Positions 1-13,395 of a DNA stretch of 64,000 bases are shown here, piece by piece; the first letter of the stretch is position 1; every line of letters begins with the position of its first letter. This stretch comes from Leptobrachium leishanense (taxonomy: Eukaryota; Chordata; Amphibia; Anura; Megophryidae). The notes under the pieces are model-generated. The model was not told the DNA's origin. It was given only the letters and a program-made list of their open reading frames with translations, and searched no databases. The translations under genes and the position numbers were made by a program. Location of the stretch: NCBI GenBank assembly GCA_009667805.1, contig CM019063.1, positions 354,664,942 through 354,728,941 of the forward strand. Reading direction: 5' to 3'.

Positions 1-95
1 CAGACCCTAACATTAGTTTACAACTTTATATTGGATTAAAAAGGGCTAGAGACACAAAGCACTGCGGGTGTCATGCCACTAAAAATGACCGTTAA

Positions 96-567
96 GGCTA
101 ATGTCAGACGAAAGCAGTCTGAGCGCACTCTGCGTGTGTGCATAACGGACGGATGTACTGACGGAAGAGTCTGTAGACACTACACGAGCCATTTTGTTTG
201 ACGGATGTAGAAAAAAAAAAAAAAGGAAAAAAAAAAGGAAATATGGGAATCAAAATTACTTAAAATTAAGCGACAGGTACAGTCAGCCAGACCAAAAAAA
301 CCTGAGTGGCAATGTGATGGACGTCGCAAATAAGTCTGATGTCGCACCATCACGCACACAGGCCGCTATGCGGACGCGGCGCACTCTGGGTGTCTGTCGT
401 AGCACTTTTACGTCGAGGCCTAAATGGTGTCTATTGCCACCTACGTGCTCACTTCGGTGCACACATACTTTGTGTGTTTGTCTCTATTGATCACAAATCA
501 ATGCTACGACGGACGTTAAACTGAAGCGACACAGACGTGATGACTGTCTGTTCATCTGATGCTAGCC
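96..567. mobile_element. PIF/Harbinger-like MITE, copy 1 (diverged)
   Basis: The ends are inverted (GGCTAATGTCAGACGAA at the left; CATCTGATGCTAGCC at the right). They match the terminal motif GGCTAGGGTCAGAC of five better-preserved copies in this window. The interior contains the same 'gcgcactctg...' and 'ggacgtt' blocks. Flanks are TAA on the left and TTA on the right. There is no transposase, so it is non-autonomous. This is the most decayed copy and has A-rich insertions near 210-240. Confidence 0.6.
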
Positions 568-1393
568 TTAATGTGTTAATACATAAGTTTAGAAGTTCTC
601 TTACCTTGAGGTGCAAGAAAAGAAGAAAAAAAAAACAATGCAGGGAGCACATACATTACATTTAGGTCAGGATAACACAGTATTATATCCTTGAAGTGAC
701 ATAGCCACCAAAAAAAATGAAATGCTCTTATTTTGTTTATTTTACTGTCATTGTCTGTATCTATTTTAAGTTGTGAACTGCCCCTCTCCCACAGTATCTT
801 TACAGCACTTGCTACTAACTGTATGGCATTGGGCACAGAATGGAGGTTATAGGTCAGATCTCAAGACCGACTCAAAAGAATTGCATTGTGTGGGATTATA
901 CAAAGGGCTTCACCCGGTGGGGTGGTGGTGTAAATTAAAGTGTAGTTAGCCTGCTATCCAATCTTATTCAGCTGCAATCTCTTGAGTAAGCTAGACAATA
1001 CAATAGAGCCTTGTCTAAATATTAATTGCCATTTCATTGCCTCTTCACTACCGTTTTATCGTATAACACAGCTGTAAAGTGATATGTGCTACGATTTTGA
1101 TAAAGTAATAAAGTTAGGTGTTTAATTCCTTTTTATATGAAATAAATTCAAACGAAGAAAAGAAAAATTGTAGCATGTTTTATAGTGCACAACTAATGTA
1201 GTTACAGCATAGGTTAATGCTGGTGTTCCTTTAATAAATAATGCCAGAAGGATAATAATAGAAGTACACACAAAACTATAGGAAATTTCTGTTCAAATAG
1301 CGATGAGATGAGCAAGATACACATTGGGAAGTGTCAACAGTCCTATAGTAGTCATTGCTCCACTGGCCTTACTGCTGGATCAGAGATATTCAT
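568..1393. other. Non-coding stretch without recognised gene
   Basis: AT-rich sequence with no splice-flanked exon or transposon terminus that I recognise. It lies downstream (3') of the last visible MKNK2 exon on the minus strand, so it is probably intron. Confidence 0.5.
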
Positions 1394-1775
1394 TAGGGAT
1401 GAGCTGTTCGGACGGTTCGGAGTTCGAAAGTTCGCGAATTTCGAACTTTTGGGCGTGTTTGGTTCGAGTTCGAAAAAAAAGAAGAAATTTTGAAAAAAGT
1501 ATAGAAAATGCTTAAAAAAAAGTACTAAAAAATCTAGAAATAAAGAGACTCTTTACTGCAGAATATAAGCAACGGTTTATTAGATATTGAATTAAAAACT
1601 AATGTGTACGTGGAAAGATTATCAACTCTAAATGACCTCTGTTCACAAATGGGTGTTTTTAGTCTGGTAATCAATTTGATACATTGTACAATATAGTGAG
1701 GGGTGGGGTGGTGTCTGCTTCTGATTGAGATTTGAGAATTAATTTCCCTAAAACATCCTAATATGCTGCATTTAA

Positions 1776-2918
1776 CCCTTTCGCTGCTGAGGCTTTTCAC
1801 ACCTCTGTGCTGAGGTCATTTTTATCACTTTCGCTCATCATGTTTAACCGCATTTTGGAGCCATATTTTGATATATGACCCAGACATATATCGTTCTTTC
1901 CGGCAGACTTAACAGATTCATAATATGTCATTATTATATGTATACGTTATGTCATGTCTGTATATTATAACAAAAAATGCAATAAAATTTGAATTTAATC
2001 ATTTATTATGTGTAAAGTGTTTTGTTTCACATTTTAACATGCGATCGTTTGCGGTTATATTTTGTATGGGGTGCGCTTAATAAAATTAAATTAATATAAT
2101 AAAAATTAGAAATGGGGTCTCGTTACTTTTTTTGGGGGAAAATTTCGCTTTTTTCAACAAACGCACCGCATACAAAAATCGTTAGTGCAGCATTATTGTT
2201 CACATTATAATTGAAATGGGAACAATATTGCTGCATTAACAAAAAAAACTTGTTTTTTTTAGAATTTTTTTTTAAAATATATTTTATTTTTATTTTTTAT
2301 TTTTTTAATAAAACATTTTTCAGTATCCTTGGAAAGGCCATGCTCTGGCCGATCCAACGATATCAAACATGAACCCCTAGCTGCCACGGATCGGGCACCA
2401 TTGGTGGCAGCTAGGGGTTAACTCCAGGACTGGCGTCATCGTGCTATGCATGATGACGCCAGTCCTCAGGGGGAGTTCCTGGAGGCTTGGCCGACATCCA
2501 AGATGTCGGCCAGCTCCAGGAGAGGATCACGATTCAGCGCAGTTTCGTGACCCGGCTCCCCAGGGGTTAATCACAGCCACCGTTTGGAAGGGCAGGCTTT
2601 GCCCTTCCAAATGGTGCCTGGATTAACCTACTGCCCCCCGGCGTAGGACCTCCCCCCTCCCTTTCAGGCGCTTCCTCCGCACATGCGGGGGGGGGCGCCT
2701 GAATTAGATGTCATCGCGCCGCCGCAATGACATCTAATTGCTCCGCCGGGGTCCCGGAGTGCTGGGCTGACATCCAAGATGTCAGCCCGCACCGGGGGGG
2801 GGGGGCGCAGCAATCCGCCAGAATCCGGCAGATTGCTGCCTCCTGTGCATGGATGCGCTCAGCGCGTCCATAGCACAGGAGAACCACTTGGCTGGACGCG
2901 TCCATAGCAGCCAAGTGG
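1776..2918. mobile_element. piggyBac-like non-autonomous element
   Basis: It is flanked on both sides by TTAA (1772-1775 and 2919-2922). The termini are partial inverted repeats of the piggyBac type: CCCTTTCGCTGCT on the left, and the inverse of AGCAGCCAAGTGG on the right. The interior contains several long hairpins, for example 'cccctagctgccac...gtggcagctagggg' near 2372-2417 and 'gatgacgccagtcct' pairs. It has no transposase ORF. Superfamily assignment rests on the TTAA site and the CCCTTT ends only. Confidence 0.6.
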
Positions 2919-2980
2919 TTAACTGGTGTTTGAAAAAAATCTAAAGCAATGTTATTTTTCACCTCGGGATTAAACATTCA

Positions 2981-3860
2981 CAGGGTTATTCAGAGAGCGG
3001 GGAAAAGCAGGAGAATAACTGGAGAAGTGAAAATTGTAGGTCAAAATAGCCAAACCAAAAATTCTCCCATTTAACTCACTTTCCAAATTGGCTATTTGGT
3101 CTAGATTGTTCTCTTCTCTTGCCAGTTCTCCTGGCTTTCACCTCTCTCTCAGGGTTGTTCAGAGAAAGGTGAAAACCAGGACAATAGCAGGAAAAGAGAA
3201 CAATCTGGACCAAATAGCCGATTTGGAAAGTGAGATAAGGCTAGGGTCAGACTAACGCATTTTTCACAGCGACAGTCAAAAAGTGCGTCCGAACGCATTG
3301 CCGTATTTTTTCACGGATTGCGCGAAAACGGTCATACGATGCATTTTTGTGTGTGATTTTTTACGGATCCAAACCAGGAAACTTTGGGTGTCTGGACGTT
3401 ATGTTGGCCGGACATGAGCAGGGTCTGACGTCTCCAAATCACGCACACACGCCGCTAGTGGACGCAGCACACTCTGTACGTCCGTACTAGCGGTTCTGCG
3501 TTCTCGAAAAAATGCGTTCATTTTCCACTTGCGTTGCGCAGCCGGACTTTCGTGCGACTGTACTTCGTATATTGGCCGTGATTAAGTGCGCCTAAACGCA
3601 CGTTAAAAATTCGCTAGTCTGACCCTAGCCTAAATGGGAGAATTTTTCATTCTCCAGTCATTCTACTGCTCTTCACCGCTCTCTGAATAACTGACAGGGT
3701 TATTCAGAGAAAGGTGAAACTCAGGAGAATGACTGAAGAGAAAATTCTAGGTCAAAATAGCCGAACCAGAAAAATTCTCCCATTTATCTCACTTTCCAAA
3801 TCGGCTATTTGGTCTAGAATTTTTCATTCTCCAGTCATTCTCCTGCTTTTCACCGCCAAA
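2981..3860. mobile_element. Cluster of CAGGGTTATTCAGAG-type MITEs
   Basis: Repeated blocks start with CAGGGTTATTCAGAGAG or close variants at 2981, about 3147 and about 3697. Their internal inverted arms are 'gcaggagaa...ctgg' and 'aaatcggctatttggtcta'. The block at 3147-3680 is split by a Harbinger MITE at 3239-3630. The same family occurs alone at 21463-21666, and as a longer 725-bp version at 12671-13395. Superfamily is uncertain. Confidence 0.6.
3239..3630. mobile_element. PIF/Harbinger-like MITE, copy 2
   Basis: Starts GGCTAGGGTCAGAC and ends with its inverse, GTCTGACCCTAGCC. It is flanked by TAA on both sides (3236-3238, 3631-3633). Removing it rejoins the 'gtgagataaatgggag' text of the surrounding MITE, which is also found intact near 17034. 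The nesting is therefore clear. The 3-bp TWA duplication is typical of the PIF/Harbinger superfamily. Confidence 0.8.
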
Positions 3861-4359
3861 AACTCAGTAAACTTTTTCTGCGTGTCCGAAAATGTCTCCT
3901 CTTTTCATACAGACTGCCGCCCCGAGCAGTTGTTTATGGTTAGATTAAAGGAAAAGCATTTACCGTCATTTGAAATGTAATTTTTTGGTTTTTACATATT
4001 TCTATACATCCTAGAAATCCGCCACTTCACGGGCAGGTTACGGGGACCTCCTAGGCACGATATTTGAAGGAATTTTTGTTTTTTATTTTTAACCCTTATT
4101 TCATGGAAAACTCACTGTCCCTTTAAAAACGTTTTTTTTTTACTTTTTGTCCCTGTTTCCTGTCCCCCAGGGCACTACCCGGACACCCCATACACGTTTT
4201 ATGGCAAATATCTAGCATATATGCCCTCTTGGAGGGCACTCTAAAAAACCGAATTTTCAGCCCCATTGACTTGCATGGGGGTTCGGGTTCGGTCCCGAAC
4301 AAATGGGAAGTTCGGGTTCGGGCTCGAACCGAACTCGGGGAGTGTTCGGCTCATCCCTA

Positions 4360-4929
4360 ATATTCACCACTCGAACAGGTGTAGATCGTCAACAGCTTTA
4401 AACAGACCAAAAGCAAGATCCTCTGGAGGAATTCTCAGGGTGGGTCGATATCCGCAATATAAAATTATAGGTGCTATGAAAGCTAGCAGCTCAACATATT
4501 TCGTCTGAACAATTTAACTTTCAAGAGCTGGGATTAAAGACCAGAGATGGCCAAAAAAAAAAACAAAAAAAAAAACAGTGGTGTTTGTGACAATACTTAT
4601 CACTTTGGAATCTACAATTAAGGCATATTAGCAGAACATAAAAAATTCTTTGGCTACTTTATTAAAAACTGTATGACGCCATGAAGATTCACTCATTCTC
4701 TTTTTAGGATTTCCTGACCACAATGTGATGTATTGTACGTGTTCGCAACATTATAACCCTTTACTGGTATTCTTAAGCTGCTCACGCTTGAGAAATTTGT
4801 CATTTTCAGATTTGTTTACGTCTTTTTTGATTACACATTTACTGTCAAACGATTTACAGATGAAGCTGAACATGCAGATATCAAAACAGATATTCTAATG
4901 TGGACTTGTCTACAAGGTGGTTCATCTAA
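4360..4929. other. Non-coding stretch, nothing recognised
   Basis: Intronic or flanking sequence between a hAT element and a Harbinger MITE. It has an A-rich tract at 4550-4577. No exon with splice sites and no element termini were found. Confidence 0.5.
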
Positions 4930-5342
4930 GGCTGGGGGCAGACGTACGCAGTGCGAACGTGCGTTGAGCCGCACTTTATTATGGCAGTAGTAGCAACAAA
5001 TGACGTCCAATGTTGGCGAATATACGAAGTACGGTTGCACGAAAGTTCGGCCGCACAGCGCAAGCGGCAAACTAACGCATTTTTTTCGAGAACGTGGAAC
5101 CGCTAGTACTGTCGCACAGAGTGCGCTGCGTCGACATAGCGGCGTGTGTGCGTGTGAGACGTCAGACGCTGCACATGTCTGGCCTACATCACATCCATTT
5201 GTTTTTTATAGCTCCGTAAAAAACACAGCCGAAATTGCGCATCGTATGACTGCTATCGCGTCTTCTGTGAAATAATGCGTTCGGACGCATCAACGCACTT
5301 TTTTACGGTAGACATGAAAAATGAGTTCGTCTGACCCTAGCC
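4930..5342. mobile_element. PIF/Harbinger-like MITE, copy 3
   Basis: GGCTGGGGGCAGAC at the left end and GTCTGACCCTAGCC at the right end, flanked by TAA on both sides (4927-4929, 5343-5345). About 413 bp. It has the family's GCGTT/AACGC-rich interior and no ORF of its own. Confidence 0.8.
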
Positions 5343-5556
5343 TAAATCTTCAACTATTACATTTTGAGACACATGACTGACAGATGAAACCGTGTCGATA
5401 CCAGTAGTAGGATACAGAGAGCCTGAAAATTTCACCTTTAATATCAGATAGCTAGGGAAAGTACAATCAGGATAAAACTCCTACATAAAGATTTATGCAA
5501 AGATAACTCGGTGGACATTACAGATCAGACTAGTGTCAGTCTGGCTATGGTTATCA

Positions 5557-6671
<1,115 letters not shown>

Positions 6672-6765
6672 TCAAAAAGGCAACGTATGGGATAATGACC
6701 AGGATTGAATCATAAGACAGAAAGCATTGGAGGAAATAATACCCCATTCCATCAAATCTACACTA

Positions 6766-7265
6766 TATTGATAAAAGTATTGGGAAATCTCTTAATTATT
6801 GAATTCAGGTGTTTCAAATCACACAGGTGTATAAAATCAAGCACTTAACCATGCAGTCTTCAGAAGGACACAAATGTTTGTAAATGCAGAGCTCCGTGAA
6901 TTCAAGCACAGTACTGAGAAAAAGTGAAAGCATTTTTGGAAAACCAGCATCTCAGCCATGAAGCAGAAGGTCACATAAAGTCAGAAAGGTCATACAGTGG
7001 TGAGGTGCTAAAAAAAAAAAAAAGTCACCACGCTTTGCTGATTCCATAGCTGAAGAATTCAAAACTTCCACTGCCATTAATATCAGCACAAAAACTGTGC
7101 GGTGAGAGCTTCATGGAAGGGGTTTTTATGGTTGAGCAGCTGCATGCAAGCCGCACATCAATGCCAAGTGCTGGATGGAGGTGGAGTAAAGCATGTCGCC
7201 ACTGGGCTCTGGGGCACTGAGTCAAGTTGCTGCTGTGCAGAATTGCTTCCACTTTTAAATAATAC
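6766..7265 (+). pseudogene. Degenerate Tc1/mariner-like transposon remnant
   Basis: The left part begins 'acactatattgataaaagtattggg', a terminus typical of vertebrate Tc1-like elements. Downstream plus-strand fragments resemble Tc1 transposase: an 'ELREFK'-like N-terminal piece near 6890, and 'SISAKTV' followed by 'ELHGRGFYG' and 'ACKPHINAK' between about 7080 and 7170, each broken by stops. No matching right terminus is seen. It sits in the 8.7-kb MKNK2 intron. Assignment is by remembered family resemblance. Confidence 0.6.
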
Positions 7266-7439
7266 CAATTACAGTTGGCCATGGCATATCTAGCAGAGAT
7301 GAAACTTATTGCACAGGTTTCACTCTAATGCAATACTATGCTTAAATTCACAGAAATCTTCAAAACCAATTTTTTACTGAAATTTATTTTGTAAATGCAG
7401 ACTATATGGATAGGTGCTTGATTTTAGACAACTGTGGTC

Positions 7440-8115
7440 AGGACCGGACCAAAATATAGGTCCAGGCATTTTATACAGCGCACATTAATGTGAGTTTAAT
7501 TGCTGTGGAGCTCTGATCTGCTCATACACTGCACACATTACTGTGGAGCTCTGACACCCCTAGAACACTGCACATTACTGAAGAGCTCTGTGGCACCCTC
7601 ATAAACACTGCACATTACTATGGGGCTTCGTGACACCCCCATAAACACTACACATTATGGGGGTGTCAGAGCTCCACAGTTATGTGAAGTTTTAATGAGG
7701 GTGTCAGAGCTCTACAGGAATAAAATTCAATGTAATGTAACGGAGTTTATTCATCCCCAGCAAATCAATTCATTCATCCCCCAGCATATAAATTCCCCTC
7801 CCAGCATATCACTTTCCTCCCCTCAGCATATCAACCCCCCCCCCAACAGGCACCCCATCCACACGCTTCTGTCAGAGGTCCCAGCCTTTCTCCTCCACTG
7901 AACTGCTCGAGTTCCAGGTCAGTGATCAGAGATCACATCCCTGTAGGTGCAGCAGTAGATCTGCCAGCGGCAGGGTGCTGCTGTGAGCCTGTGTGTCCTG
8001 CACCATGACAGGGTAAGAGCTTTTATAAAGTGGTACTGCAATAAAATGCCTATGTATATAATGTCTGTCTATGGTAAACGCATGCCTGTCTATAGAGAAT
8101 GCCTGCCTGTATATA
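7440..8115. repeat. Composite repeat: 'cacattactg(t)ggagctctg' units plus C-rich tail (copy A)
   Basis: Tandem-like units carrying 'actgcacattactgtggagctctg(tgacacccc)cataaac' run from about 7475 to 7735. A pyrimidine-rich tract with 'cagcatatcaa' spaced by C-runs follows (7750-7850). The same two-part arrangement recurs at 39840-41180 and at 60120-60454. The sequence to 8115 continues with 'gcctgtctat' units and is cut by the Tc1 element. Confidence 0.65.
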
Positions 8116-9689
8116 CAGTTGTGTTCAAAATTATTCAACCCCCACTGAAATTGAGTGTTTTGGCCACTTTGACATTGATTTTGATCATTCAGTCATCTTG
8201 CTTACAATTAAATCAAAGAGGCACGTGTTGGTCAGACAAATATAACATTTATAATGAAATAACCACAAATGTCTTTTCTGTGCTCACATCATTATCAGTT
8301 TTATTCAACCCCCAAGTGACATTCAATCTTAGTACTTAGTACAACATCCTTTTACAGTTATAACAGCTTTTAAATGTGAAGCATAGCTTGACACAAGTGT
8401 CTTGCAGCGATCTACGGGTATCTTCGCCCATTCGTCATGGGCAAAAGCCTCCAGTTCAGTCACATTCTTAGGCTTACGCACTGCAACTGCTTTCTTTAAT
8501 CCCAGAGGTTCTCAATCGGATTTAAATCAGGTGACTGCGATGGCCATTCCAAAATGTTCCAGCCTTTAATCTGCAACCATGCTCTAGTGGACTTGGAGGT
8601 ATGCTTGGGATCATTGTCCTGTTGAAAGGTCCAACGTCTCCCAAGCCTCAGGTTTGTGATGGACTGCATCACATTGTCATCCAATATCTCCTGGTACTGA
8701 AGAGAATTCATGGTACCTTGCACACGCTGAAGCTTCCCTGTACCTGCAGAAGCAAAACAGCCCCAAAGCACGATTGACCCCCTGCCATGCTTCACCAGTA
8801 GGCAAGGTGTTCTTTTCTTCATAGGCCTTGTTCTTCCTCCAAACATAGCGTTGATCCATGGGCCCAAACAGTTCTAATTTTCGTTTCATCAGTCCACAGA
8901 ACACTATCCCAAAACTTCTGTGGTCTGTCCGCATGACTTTTGGCATACTGCAGTCGACTCTTATTCTTTGGAGACAGCAAGGGGGTGCGCCTGGGAGTTC
9001 TGGCATGGAGGCCTTCATTACGCAGTGTGCGCCGTATTGTCTGAGCTGAAAACTTCATTACCCACATCTGACAAATCTTTTCTCAGTTCCTCAGCAGTCA
9101 CACGGGGACTTTTCTCCACTCTACGCTTCAGGTAGCGCACAGCAGTCAAAGTCAGCATCTTCTTTCTGCCACGACCAGGTAGCGTTTCAACAGTGCCCTT
9201 TGCCTTGAATTTGCGAATGATGCTTCCTATGGTCTCTCTTGGTATGTTTAACATCTTTGCAATCTTATAGCCATTGCCCTTCCTGTGAAGAGTAATCACC
9301 TCTTCTCGTCTTCCTAGACCATTCTCTTGACTTAATGTTTGTAACCACACCAGTAAATGTCTAGAAGGAGCTGAGTATCAGTCATTTTAAAGCTGCCTAA
9401 TTGGTGCTTATTATACTTTATTGCTGCTCCGTGACATCCACAGGTGTTTTCAATACCTGATTGAAAACACTTGAATGAACCTCTGTTCTTCAGAGTGGGG
9501 TAGTCTTTAAGGGGTTGAATAATTGTGTGTAATACTACTGTATTACAAAACCAATTGATGTAATTTTAGTTGCATATGGTTCTTTAAAAAGTCCCTGTAG
9601 GATTTTATTCTGAATACAATTACAAATGTACACTAAATTCCCTAAAACCCTTTACAGCATTGGGGGTTGAATAATTTTGAACACAACTG
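8116..9689 (-). mobile_element. Tc1-like DNA transposon (full length, decayed)
   Basis: The inverted termini begin CAGTTGTGTTCAAAATTATT at 8116 and end with its inverse at 9689. They are flanked by TA on both sides (8114-8115, 9690-9691), the Tc1/mariner target duplication. The element is 1574 bp and contains one minus-strand transposase reading path, broken by frameshifts. It is inserted in the 'aatgcctg(t/c)' repeat sequence found on both sides. Confidence 0.93.
8496..9350 (-). pseudogene. Tc1-family transposase, frameshifted
   Basis: Three overlapping minus-strand frames together cover a Tc1 transposase. 9350-9018 carries the paired-like helix-turn-helix region (REEVITLHRKG, KIAKMLNIPRETI) and a GRGRKK AT-hook-like link. 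9067-8819 carries the first catalytic Asp in VLWTDETK. 8867-8496 carries the second Asp in QQDNDPKHT and the Glu in NPIENLWD, with 34 residues between them: the DD34E signature. At least two frameshifts break the gene, so the protein cannot be made as one chain. The family cuts and pastes DNA at TA sites in the nucleus. Confidence 0.9.
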
Positions 9690-10496
9690 TAGTAAAATAC
9701 GGTCTGTGTATAATGCATTTATGTGTATATAATGCATTGCCTGTATGTGTATATTTATATATTTGCAAAGTATTTTACCAGGAAGGATACATTGAGATTT
9801 CTCTTGTTTTCAAGTATGGCCTGGGTTCAAGAACATTGAAATTTTACAGTCGTTACAGAAATAAAGTAATAAATGCAAGATATTAAAAACAAAACACAAC
9901 ACAGAAAATAAATATGGAGGAAATAGTCACTATGTTACATGTTTACAGGTGCATTCCGTATTGAGGTATGTCAATAGGGAGCTCGAGTGACTTAAGACTG
10001 GGGGAAGATTTGATGGCGTCTGGGAGGTTATTCCATAATTGTGGTGCTCTGTAGGAAAATGAGGATCGAGACACCTTTTTGTATTGTGGTATTGCAAGTA
10101 AAGTGCTGGTCCTGGAACGTAGGTTATAGGATGAGGGAACTGCAGCCTATTCAGGTAGGGTGGTAGCTTCCCAGAAAAGCTCTTAAACACCAGGTTGGAA
10201 AGGTGAAGGGTGAGTCTAGATTCCAGCGACGGCCAGTTAACTCTTTTAACATGTCAATGGTGTATCATGTAGATACATTGTAGCACAAAGTGACAGAATG
10301 TGTTATACAATGTAAGTTTCTGAAGGTGCGTTTGCGGGGCAGCTGCATACACTACATCTCCGTATTCAATAGCTGGCATAAGCATTTGATGTACAATCTG
10401 CTTTCTCACCGCGGGGCTCAGGTAGGATTTGTTTCTGTACAAGGCACCTAGTTTGGGGTAAAGTTTAGGAGAGTTTTTCGATGTGGTGTCCAAAGG

Positions 10497-11845
10497 CATA
10501 GACGTCAGCAGCATTTTTCCAGGGGGGGGGGGGGCAAAATTTTAATGGCATCCATATTCTGCCCTTTTGACAATGTCATGAAGGTGACAGTCATAAAATA
10601 AAGCGTAGTAATACAGAGGCTGCGAAACGTGATGCAAGTCTAATAGAAGAAGAAAGGTGTAAGTGTCTGATCTGAGGGTTGCATTTTCTAGTCTGTTAAC
10701 GCCATTCAATGCACAACACACCCAGGATTAAGGCTGGGGGTCAGACGAATGCAGTGCGAACGTGCGTTTAGGCGCATTTTATTACGACCGTGGTAGCAGC
10801 AAATAACATCCAACGCAGGCCCACACACTTAGTACGGCCGCACGAAAGTTCGGCCGCACAACACAAGCGGCAAACGAACCGCTAGTACTGACATACAGAG
10901 TGCGCTGCGTCCGAATAGCGGCGTGTGTGGGTGATTAGGAGACGTCAGACACTGTTCATGTCCGGCCAACATAACGTCCAGACACCCAAAGTTTCCTGGT
11001 TTGGATCCGTAAAATTCACGGGCGAAATTGCGCATAGTATAACCACTATCGCGTCTTCCGTGAAAAAAGCGTATTGACGCACTTTGACGGTAGACGTGAA
11101 AAATGCGTTTGTCTGACCCTAGCCTAAGGCACTAAAGTGTTTTTTTAAGGCCGGCTCTGTATACACAAACTAGGATGACCCCCCCCCCCCCGCAGATACT
11201 GGCACAAACACCAGGCCCCCACTCATATATACACATATTTACATAAACACACACCAGCCCCCCTTCCTACATATTTATACACACTCACCTTCCCTGCATA
11301 CACACACACACATCTCCTCAACCCTCTTTTAGATTGTAAGCTCTGGGGCAGGGTCCCCTCTCTTAGATAAGATCTGGAGCAGGGTCCTCATCCCCACTGC
11401 CCAGGCAAGACCCTGCCTAGAGCACCTGTATACTGACAATATCGCCTGACTTGTACCTCATGCAAGCTCTGAGCTTAACACAGGCCCCCCACCAGATTCC
11501 TATTAGTCATTTTGTGTCCTTCCTCCCCAGACAGATAAACTAGACCTCAGATCAGGGGCCTCTCATAAATAAAGACACTGGCATCAAGCTTAATAAAAAT
11601 GTATTTGACAATCATTACCTTTTTTCCTGTGTTCAGCATTCCATCCAGTGGCCCATAGCAGCTGCACCTGCATCTCAGCCCTGTCTCTCCCAGCATGCAA
11701 AGTGAGGGGGAGCACGTGGTGGAGTGGGGATGTGATGTTTGTGCAGCCTAATGGAGAGCCCAGGAACTGCAGTGTATAAATCATTATAGTTTAAGCCAGG
11801 GTGGGGGGGGGTGCCCCCCCTTGCCCCATGCTGCGGATGCCCATG
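10497..11845. mobile_element. hAT-like non-autonomous element inside the LINE
   Basis: Termini CATAGACGTCAGCAGCAT (left) and inverse of ATGCTGCGGATGCCCATG (right) agree at 14 of 18 positions. The flanking 8-bp duplication is tccaaagg / gccaaagg (7 of 8). Removing it restores LINE sequence that is continuous in copy 2 ('gtggtggccaaatgatagatttggg' near 50225). Subterminal G-runs are present at both ends. A Harbinger MITE is nested within it (10732-11124). No transposase is present. Confidence 0.78.
10732..11124. mobile_element. PIF/Harbinger-like MITE, copy 4
   Basis: GGCTGGGGGTCAGAC at the left and GTCTGACCCTAGCC at the right, with TAA duplicated (10729-10731, 11125-11127). It is nested in a hAT-like element that is itself nested in the LINE. 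Confidence 0.8.
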
Positions 11846-12670
11846 GCCAAAGGATAGATTTGGGTCTAACCACATACCTAGATATTTGAGAGCTGTGACT
11901 GGTCAGCGTGCCATTTGATTTTGTCCTGCCACGTAGATGGGGATTTTGCAATTTATGTAGTTTAGGTGCTGTTCCAAAGAGCATCTTTACAGTTGTCAGT
12001 ATTTTTTAAAAAACGTTTGTTATCTGCAATCCACTTTTCTACCTCTGAATTGTTCTTGCAGCACGGCCTCCAGCTGCGGGAGATTTGGTTTCCTGGTATA
12101 GATTACGGTGTCATCTGCGTACAGTTGAGGCTTTGCAGACATTGGGCAGATCATTTATGAATATTGTGAATAGCAGGCGGCCGTGTAGCGAGCCTTGGGG
12201 TACTCCGCACGTGACTGGGAGGAGCTGCCAGAAATTGACACATGTTGCGATCGGTTGGATACATACGATTGAAACCAGGTTAGCATGCGATCACCAATAC
12301 CGGAGTTTACGTTTTTTTAAGAAGATGCCATGGTCTACGGTGTCAAAGGTCTTGGCAAAAATCAAGGAAGATGGCTCCAGTTAGGTCGCCTTGTTCCATG
12401 CCAGTTTGGGTATCATTGCAAACTTTTAAAAGGGCAGTTGTAGTTGAGTGATTTGGACGAAAGCCGGATTGATCTGGCGTTAAATAGTTTGAAGATTGAT
12501 AATAATCCCGTAATTGCATGTACACGCATTTTTCCAAAATTTTGGACTTAACAGGGAGCAATGAAATCGGACAGTAGTTGGATACCAAAGTACTGTCACC
12601 ACTTTTATGGATAGGTACCACTCTTGCAGTCTTCGAGTTTGGGTACGTATCCAGTCGCCAGTGATTCATT

Positions 12671-13395
12671 CAGGGTTATTCAAAGAAAATCGAAAAGTCA
12701 CCGCACGTTCAGGAACTTTTCATTCTCTTCAAGTCGGTGCGATTTGGCGACCCTGCGGTGTATTCAGCAAGCACCACAGGCCGTTGTAGTGCAGGAAAAA
12801 GCTGCCGCAAACCCGAAGAACACTCACCGCAAAACCTGGTGAACGCACACCGAAACCTGCAAAAACATCTGGATTAACCCTGCTGAAAAAACCCGAGCAG
12901 CTGCCGGAGAAAGCCGACACAAACAAATGGAGTGAACAAAAAAAAAAAAAAATGTACGCTTGAATGTTTGAAAAGTGAAAGGCTGTTACAGTAAAGAAAA
13001 AATTTAAAAAGAAATTTTCGCAAATAAATCCCGAAAAATCCCTTAAAGATCCTAAAAAAATCTATACATAAGACTTTTTACTGCAGATTATTAGAATTAT
13101 AATATTAGATATTGAATTAAAACGGGAATATTTTTAACATTGAAGCCTATGGGATTCGCAGGGCAATTCGGCAACTCTTCACTGCTGGTTTTTGGTTCTC
13201 TGAATAGACGAAGCATTGCTTCTCTATGGGGATTTCACTGCCCTCGAACAGGCACCGTATGTGCAGGCAATTCGCCAACATTTGGTAAACTGCCTGCTTT
13301 CTGAATAGCCGAATGGCCAAGAAAGGTAACCGTACGCTGAATTTCAGTGTTCGATTACCTTTCGGCCACAATTCGGATCTCTTTGAATAACCCTG
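12671..13395. mobile_element. Longer CAGGGTTATTCA-type element inside the LINE
   Basis: Inverted termini CAGGGTTATTCAAAGA and its inverse, ending in AATAACCCTG. 725 bp. It interrupts the LINE reverse transcriptase between the segments read at 12669 and 13530. Its centre (about 12960-13130) resembles 1500-1610 in the first hAT element ('ttactgcaga...ttagatattgaattaaaa'). The flanking duplication is imperfect (gattcatt / attgatta). Confidence 0.7.

Larger units (their letters stand above)
1394..4359. mobile_element. Non-autonomous hAT element (relative of the 8.8-kb element at 29156)
   Basis: The termini are TAGGGATGAGC and its inverse GCTCATCCCTA. The flanking 8-bp duplication is atattcat / atattcac (7 of 8). 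The right ~500 bp (about 3850-4359) match, in inverted orientation, the left end of the 8.8-kb hAT element at 29156-29620, including the 'gccctcttggagggcac' block. This copy is therefore an internally deleted relative. The centre is filled by other insertions: a piggyBac-like element, CAGGGTTATTCA-type MITEs and a Harbinger MITE. No transposase is present. Confidence 0.8.
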
